A stretch of DNA of 26,765 bases from Priapulus caudatus. Taxonomy: Eukaryota > Priapulida > Priapulimorpha > Priapulimorphida > Priapulidae. A program made the position numbers and the translations under genes. Position 1 is the stretch's first letter. Every line of letters starts with the position of its first letter. The notes below the pieces were generated by a model, which was not told the DNA's origin, did not search any database, and worked only from the letters and a program-made list of their open reading frames with translations. Location: positions 95,820 to 122,584 of the forward strand of contig NW_014577353.1 of the NCBI RefSeq assembly GCF_000485595.1. The letters are read 5' to 3'. Shown piece after piece: positions 19,761-26,765 of the stretch.

Positions 19761-20607
19761 GATTCAAAAAAAGAGAGAAAAAAAGAAAGAAGGAAGAAGA
19801 AGAGGTAAGAGGATCCCGATTTACCAGACAGGTTTATCAGCGTGGGGTTTAGGTGCTACAGTTCAATTAGGCTGCCACACAGTCGGCAGATTCGTAGATT
19901 GGGCAGAATTGGATTGCACGCAACACATATTATGTTCATAGACTTGAGTTTGTTTAGATCGTGAGATTTCAGAAATTTCACCGCTTTTACTGCATCTACT
20001 CTAGCTATCAAACGCAGCTTTTTATAATAGCTAGTGTAGGCCTATGCACGTTTGTCGACTGTCTGTAGTGTACGTAGTATGGATAAGTACTTTTCCAATT
20101 GTAATTGGAGAAAGCATGTTTTTAGACCTGTTTTTTCGAAAATGTAAAATCTATAAGCAGTTTTCCTGAATACATGGGAAAGTATAGGTTTTGCCCAACA
20201 TTGCAGAAATACAGGATCGAGTGTTCAAACCTGCATAATTATGCATAATTGGCATGTTGATGTGACGATAGCACATAGCACGATTACAGAATGTAGTCAC
20301 TAATTCTGTAAAATTAATTTGCACATTAGCTGCAAATTTAAATTCTATGAACACACAAGAAAACAAAAAACAGCATAGTCACTAACAGGCTTTGGTTTCT
20401 CTTGAGGTTTTAATAGTTACTGCATAAATGGTATAGCATTACAAGTCCCCTATCAACAAACTACACCAAATATAGTAAATAACAATGTAAACCAGAAATA
20501 CTAGCCTTGCCTGGAAAGTCTTTTCTGTATTTTTTCCGATTTTTAGTCATCCAAATATCTTTAAATTTTCACCGAACAACTCATTCTTACCGACATAAAC
20601 AAAACCA

Positions 20608-20636
20608 TCAACAACAACAACAACAACAACAACAAG
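20608..20636. repeat. (CAA)n microsatellite
   Basis: A run of about eight caa units, with nothing else coding nearby. Confidence 0.9.
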
Positions 20637-21416
20637 AAAATGTGACCATATATGTTATTTGAAAATAAATACTGCCATTATTCAAAACTTGTAAGTGATC
20701 GTATTATTAATATGGATGTTACTGGGTTAAGACTGGGGGAATCAATAACAACTTACAGGGATCCGGGCCATTCTATGTTTGACTTTGTCCAACATTCCTA
20801 CACTGAATACTGGAATAAGGTACCGACTCACTGGTTCTGCATATCACAACTATAGCTGTATTGACTTGCAGTCCTATACGAGATAGAATTACTCATCATA
20901 AGGTTGCTTGCAAATTCACGCACTACACTCACACTGACTCAGCCTAGCACTACACCGGTTACTTGTTTTTTCTTCAATATCGTCACGCGGGATTGGTTTT
21001 GCACCACAAGAAGTTCACTCCATTTTAATTAGTATTTTTTCAAGTTAAATAGACTAGCTAATCAGAATTAAGCCTCAACATCAGTAGCTCTACCTGGTCA
21101 CGTGTGCCCCTTGACACAAACCCATGTAGTATTGTTAACAGGCGATTGCTGCGGAGGTCTGCCAATTCTTACTGTATCACCATAGTAGTGAAATCACCGG
21201 AAAATTCTCATCTAAGTGCATTTCCTAGTCGCGCATGCGGCCACTGAGGAAATACTGAAACGAGTGCACTTTTTATAGCTAGCAACAACATTAACAGCAA
21301 AGTGGAATCCCACCATCTATATCGAAACAACTATTGGACGTCGTAAATAACCAACAACTGTCACCGCGTGACATGACCACTCCCACACCCGTCCCAAGCA
21401 GTGCTTCTGCTAGAGT

Positions 21417-24400
21417 CTATTCAAAGGTGCTGGGCAGCTGGGTAGTCTTGTCTCCCTTCACCTCGTTCGGAGCTGGAAGCTTGACGTCGTTGGGCTCGAC
21501 ACCCCAGATCTCGCGTGCATACTCGGTGATGGTGCGATCGCTCGAGAACTTGCCCGAGGCAGCTATGTTCATGATGCACATGCGGGCCCATGCCATCGGG
21601 TTCTGCAGACGAACGAACACAGAAATACATGAATGCAGCGGCATTAGCCATATCTCAAATGATAATGTACAAATGGCAACTCAACTACAGCTTACGCAGC
21701 TCTGTGCAACTAAGAATTCAGTCATTCACTGAATTAGATGAATCGGTGAATCGATTTGGGAAGAAAGGCAATATGATTCTTTCACAGTTTACTGCGATTC
21801 CCCTCACCCATGCACACGAATACGTGCATGAACTCGGAAAGTATTCACACGGAGCATAAACAGCTCGAACGATGGAACTTACCGCATAGACCTCACTGAC
21901 TCTCTCTTGACACTTCACATATGCTGCAAAATCAGCCATGAGGCAGAATCTACAAAGAAAGTGATAGAGATTTAATATTTCCTTCGAAAAAACAGGAAAC
22001 AATTGCATTCGTGGACACTGCCAGAAAGCATGATCTGGCACGAAAATTGAAAACTATAATTAATGGCCACTTGTTGGACCACATCATCAAGCCCTGGTCA
22101 GAGTGATGGAAGTAGTGTTATGAAGGGGACGATGTGGTGTGAAGGTGGGGGATGGTGGTCTGATCTTTACAAGCTTACAGTTTTATGTGACTTTTAACCT
22201 CTTTAAAACTATTGGATTTTAAAGAAATTGGGAGTAAAAAATTGCATTATAAAATTAACTAAAAATTACTTCATAACAGGAACATATTTTATCATACTAA
22301 AGACATTATTTTTATGCTAAGGCAAAATTATTTTTACTCTGATTAGTCTGTGGTTAAATGTCTCGCCAACACATTGCATAAATGGCTGCCCGAATTGTGG
22401 TTGCTAGTACCACGCATGCACAAACGCACGCACAGACTTCAACATGAGTTAATGGCGCACTTAGACTATTTTAGCTGATTACGCATCACAGGCATAACAG
22501 TAGTATACACATACACATACATAACAGTACATAACAGTAACACATACATAACAGTAGTATATAGAATCAGCAATCGCTGCCACAGGAACTACTGCTACAA
22601 GATGCAAAGTTGAATTTATGAGATGAAATGAGAGAATATAAGAGAATATGAAATTATGGAGTTCAGAAGTGAAACGAGGACATTCGCCTCGCTTCAGTGA
22701 ATTATGGATCCGGCACATTACACTTAATATATACCCTTCATAATTCATCAACAAATTTAAATTGATGACTTTAAAAACCCATATCCTTAAAATAAAGAAT
22801 AAAAACCTACACCGGGTGACTCTATGGCTAACTAGATCTTACCTGTCATTATATAGAACAGTGTCAACCAAGTTATGGAAGGAGCATGGATCATTGGGGC
22901 TGAAGTATCCACCTCGGATTTGGTCCAGGCAAAGCTTCAGCTCAGGGTTGCTGTTGTAGTAGTCCATTGGGTTGTAGCTAAACGAAGATAAGAAATTGAT
23001 GAGGACATTACGTGCGATTACGATGATGGCTTACAAATGTCTGTTGCAATCTTAAAACAAAATACCATATGTGAAACCAGTTTCAGATTAAGGTCAGTGA
23101 ACTTATCACATTAACACAGATATTATGATGCTGCACAAGAGCCAACTTTATGCAACCACCATGCACGCCTCCTGATAGCAAGGTTATGGCATTATATATA
23201 TTAAGTGAAAGCCTTACTTTTTTTTGTGCAGCTCATCCACATCATCAATATTCATGCCAAAGATAAAGATATTCTCTGGACCCATTTCCTCTCTCATTTC
23301 TACGTTAGCACCATCCAGTGTGCCAATTGTCAGAGCTCCGTTAAGCTACAAGTGAAAGGAAACACTTTACTATGAAATATATAATAACAAAGACATAGTC
23401 ACTTCCAACTTTGCCTCACATCACACCTATCCAGTCCCTGCCTCACAACCAAACCTACCAGTTTATCTCAGTCACCCATTCAAGTCCTGTTTTAGAACAC
23501 ATTTACTGTCGCTGTCTCACCTCACACCCACCTGGCCCTCATATAGCCTCCTGAGTACTTGTTTAACACTTGGAAAAGAATCCACTTCATCTCATTAGTC
23601 GACTACCCAGTGCCTTCAACAGTACACCCTTTCTTTTTTCTACTTCCACTACTCCACTGTCACTGGCTTCTTGGTGAGATAAATTACTGGTATCGGGATG
23701 TGTACTTATATTGATCCACATCAGTCAAACTGGCTAGATTTGGGGAGGGCAGGGTCTATTTTCCATAATGGGGGATTTGTCATTAGTTGGATGTACCTAC
23801 CATCATGGACTGAGTTTTTTAATCGGGTTTGCTATCAAGATTGACCATATCATGCATTAATGTCCCATTTATTCATTGACCAGTACACCGAGGACACCAA
23901 GCTGAGTTCAAATACTCCTGATTGGATTCCAAAAATTCGTCATTTGAATCCAGTTTTATACATAGCTGTACACAACCCCTTGTTGAGCAGAGATGCAACC
24001 CAGAACCTTGCTGTCAATCTAATCTCTCCCATGTTACCTTATCATTACTATGAGGCAGTTATTCATACACTACTCACCATGAACTTCATGTTGCCAGTGC
24101 CAGAAGCTTCAGTTCCAGCCAAGGAGATTTGTTCACTGAGGTCAGATGCCGGAATGACCTTCTCGGCAAGTGACACACGATAATTCTCGAGGTACACCAC
24201 CTACAAACAGCAGTGATTGAATATTACGATGATGCAAATCAAGTCAAAAGCCATGTTTTAAATTGGTAAACGTTAAGCATCTAACAAATATAATTCTAGA
24301 AGAAAATCACAGCTCCATATATCCACTACATATCCATCATTTATCTGACATCTGTCCCTCACACACACCACGTCACTTTCACTTCTCACAACACCTCTAG

Positions 24401-25551
24401 AGAAGATTGATTACCTTCAGTTTATCTCCCACGATCGGGTCGTTATTTACGACTCTCGCCACTGCACAGATCAGGCGAATGATATCTTTGGCAGTATGGT
24501 AGCCAGGAGCTGCCTGAAATATAAGGGCAGAAATGAGACCAATTTTAAAACTACAAATAAGGGTAAGAGAAAAGCCGCATAGAGGCACTGCTTATCTTAC
24601 AGGTACCAGAACTACACCGACAACCACAATCGTGATGAATACAACTACACACTGCCCCTGCAGCTGCTAATAGTGCCACTGTTACTCCTGCCTTTTCTCC
24701 TACTGTTGTTGAAGTTTATCGTGGCCTATCATAGTAATACACACTTTAAATGCAAGTGCTGTTTGACAGCTATGATCGTATGGCTCCCATGTGTAACAAT
24801 TTTCCATGTAACAAATTGATGGCGTTCCCATTACAGCTCAATGCATCTATCCTGGGAGGTAATGGTTGCCTACCTTGCCACCTATCATGACGGTTCGTGC
24901 CACAAAGGGATGATTAGGGTTCTTCTTGATCCTGTTGTACATGACTATCATGTGCAGGCAATTCATCAGCTGGCGCTTGTACTCATGAATCCTCTTTACC
25001 TGAAGCACGACAGAACAGATTCGCATGTAAGAGCGACACCTGCTACATATGGATTTCATTCATGCTCCACACTTCGTCATTTCAACAAAGCTTTTGATCA
25101 TTGCTATCATAAAAGCATACAATCCACCTTTGATTACAAACACCATCGACTATTATATCTCCAGCACTAACCTAACTGAAGAAATACATCCGCGCTACGA
25201 GACCGAATGCAGGCTTTATTATCACGTGGAAATTCAACCGACACTACATGAGGTATGGTAAGACCTCTCTATCTCTCCCCTCCTCGTACGCCATAATATT
25301 TTCTGCACAATATATTTTTAGTTAGCATCTTGCCTCTAACAGAGCTTACTTGGGCTCACTCAACTCACTTGCACATCAAACAGCGATGACGTGTTGATGT
25401 TGATGTTGTAATCCTTCTTTAGCAGCTCTGCCAGCTTCATCTTGTTCTCTTGCTTCGCCGTCATCACCTCTCTCACAAACATGTCGTTCAGTACCAGCGG
25501 CTCCAGCTGTCTCAGGTCCTCAAGGTGGCTGATCCAGCTATCACCGATTCT
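21417..25551 (-). CDS. PYG: Glycogen phosphorylase, C-terminal eight exons (partial)
   Basis: The enzyme releases glucose-1-phosphate from glycogen using pyridoxal phosphate, in the cytosol. Minus-strand exons: 25551-25369 (61 codons), 24999-24874 ([16 protein letters not shown]), 24513-24415 ([14 protein letters not shown]), 24200-24078 ([20 protein letters not shown] and [11 protein letters not shown]), 23345-23218 ([17 protein letters not shown]), 22977-22843, 21949-21883 and 21602-21417 ([20 protein letters not shown] to a TAG stop). Phases agree at every junction and give 348 residues, roughly the last 40% of an enzyme of about 840. The lysine in GTGNMKF is the cofactor-binding residue of the family. 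The N-terminal half, with the regulatory phosphorylation and AMP sites, lies beyond the right edge. No upstream exon was found in 25552-26765, so that intron exceeds 1.2 kb. Confidence 0.97.
22494..22562. repeat. Tandem 'cataacagta' repeats
   Basis: Units of acatacataacagta, some partial, repeat about five times in an intron of glycogen phosphorylase. Confidence 0.75.
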
Positions 25552-26765
25552 CTGTCACAGACATGGAATTATGTCACATGGGTACAATCGATCAGGAGTG
25601 TATAATATAGAGATATCTCTATATTATACACTCCTGATAGATGTAATGGTTTCACCGATAAACATGATAGATGAGAATACGCTCGTTAGTCAGTATAATT
25701 AACTAGCCATTACCTATAAATTCTGGCAACATGGAGATTTGTGTCAGACAGTTTTGTTTTCTGTTATCATCCAGTCGACACACCGTGTTTCTATCAGATG
25801 GTGGATTGCAATATAGACAGGGGATAGCTTATGTTATTGCTATAAACGTTTAATGCACTGTCAAATACTGCTGTAAACGTCTATTTTATACGTTACATGA
25901 ATTAATCAGTGGAGCTAGACGGGTAGTTGTTTTAGCCATATTCCAGCTAGACAGCGTCGCTCGACCAGATGGGCGGCTACATTGATGTATTAGGGAGAAT
26001 GGCAGGACGTGGTTAGGTTAGACAGTTTCGAGAGTCAGTGTGAAATTGGGATAGGACGTAGTCTCTGAGAACGGGTACATGTGCGGGCAGGATGTAGGGA
26101 GTTTTGGGGGATATATAGAGAGAGAGATGTAAGAGGAGGGGATGGGAGATTCGGTGGCTGGGGAGCGAGCTGAGCACACGCGCGTATGCGCGTGTGCGCG
26201 TTCTTTGTCTCTTTGTGCGATGTGGCTACAGTGTACAAGCTAATAAAGTTTATTCTGGTTACTACAACAAGTTTGACTTTATATCTTCATCATTTCGACA
26301 TCAACGCTCATTCCAACGTTACACTGCTGATGAGATTTGCAATTAGTAGATATATGTTTAACACTTGATAACAGAACTATATTATATGGCTCCAAAAATA
26401 AGGCATTTTAATTGGTGCAGACTATGAGACGTGCAGTGAAATAAAAACAGAATTGTATCCAAACCTAAACCTCCAGCAGATTTTTTAACTTTCCTAATAA
26501 ACCCCATACAGTAGAAGTAAAAAATGCAGATGGCAGAAATCCGGATTACCTGAGAATCCGGACTTTTTGAAAACTCAAATTTAACTCGGTTTAATAAACT
26601 AACAAGTGCCGCGGAGCAACAGCGCTCATCTAACGTCTACTGCGGTGACTCTGTGGTGGAGTGGTGGGATTCTAGTAAACCCTGTTAGTCCCAAATGTGT
26701 TCACATACACATGTATACTGATGGTATCAGGAACCTTCTCAAAGGAATGTTCGTTGGAATTGTTA
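25552..26765. other. Intron of glycogen phosphorylase, no exon seen
   Basis: No frame matches the region of the enzyme that should precede the first visible exon. The stretch has the foldback palindrome, a GA tract near 26116-26126 and a purine/pyrimidine-alternating CG patch (acgcgcgtatgcgcgtgtgcgcg) near 26178-26200 that could adopt Z-DNA. Confidence 0.5.
25591..25638. repeat. Foldback element copy E, perfect 48-bp palindrome
   Basis: Both 24-base arms are exact reverse complements with no loop. The left arm begins atcaggagtgtataatatag. It lies in the glycogen phosphorylase intron at the right end of the window. Confidence 0.95.

Larger units (their letters stand above)
17381..21416. other. 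Long intergenic stretch, no gene supported
   Basis: Between the start of the folate receptor gene and the end of the glycogen phosphorylase gene no open frame looks like a protein. The upstream region of the folate receptor gene (17381-17900) should include its promoter, but I see no clear element. Other content is a short direct repeat at 18545-18575, GC-rich hairpins and 'gggaactggga' repeats at 19120-19760, and a CAA repeat at 20610-20635. Confidence 0.5.

Noticed and set aside
21334-21732. 132-codon plus-strand open frame
   Set aside because: Antisense to the terminal glycogen phosphorylase exon, which matches the enzyme closely.
23860-24183. 107-codon plus-strand open frame
   Set aside because: Its right half is antisense to the exon carrying the PLP-lysine motif; the left half is intron.
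26035-26238. Possible upstream glycogen phosphorylase exon
   Set aside because: The minus-strand frame is Pro/Ser/Thr-rich low-complexity sequence and does not match the enzyme.
1-26765. CRISPR array, phage or bacterial defence system
   Set aside because: Regular direct repeats with spacers are absent, and the window is clearly animal nuclear DNA with introns.

Overview
This window reads as nuclear DNA of an animal. It holds intron-containing, AT-rich genes with GT-AG splice sites, animal-type orthologues, a vertebrate-like telomeric TTAGGG patch, and many transposon families typical of marine invertebrates. A sponge or another early-branching marine animal is my best guess, from gene structure and repeat types; the sequence does not prove it. 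There are no operons, CRISPR arrays or bacterial genes.

Three protein-coding genes can be rebuilt exon by exon. (1) TRAPPC1/Bet5, a small subunit of the TRAPP vesicle-tethering complex, lies on the plus strand at 4813-8802. Four coding exons are seen and one internal junction is uncertain. (2) A folate-receptor-family protein lies on the minus strand at 15239-17380. It has five coding exons, 251 residues, a signal peptide and a hydrophobic GPI-type tail, and one intron has a GC-AG boundary. (3) The C-terminal 348 residues of glycogen phosphorylase lie on the minus strand at 21417-25551. Eight exons carry the pyridoxal-phosphate lysine motif, and the rest of the gene lies beyond the right edge.

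Between TRAPPC1 and the folate receptor gene sits a transposon pile-up (about 8.9-14.3 kb). A decayed Ty3/gypsy pol copy on the minus strand is interrupted twice. A 189-bp hAT-type MITE has an 8-bp target duplication and 13-bp terminal inverted repeats. A 2.6-kb block with its own 8-bp duplication contains a Penelope-like element (reverse transcriptase plus GIY-YIG endonuclease, flanked by 115-bp inverted copies of one terminal sequence) and the 3' end of a non-LTR retrotransposon. Both duplications were read directly.

The left 3.5 kb is different. It is GC-rich around 1.2-3.5 kb, carries extreme homopolymer runs (57 C, 31 C, long A and G runs) that may be assembly damage, and ends in a frameshifted copy of an expanded invertebrate protein family of unknown function (about 2950-3490). 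A small foldback element with the shared core GGAGTGnATAATA recurs five times across introns and spacers. The remaining stretches (3.5-4.8 kb, 17.4-21.4 kb, 25.6-26.8 kb) hold repeats and low-complexity DNA but no gene I can support. The three genes are unrelated housekeeping or uptake functions; I see no multi-gene system.
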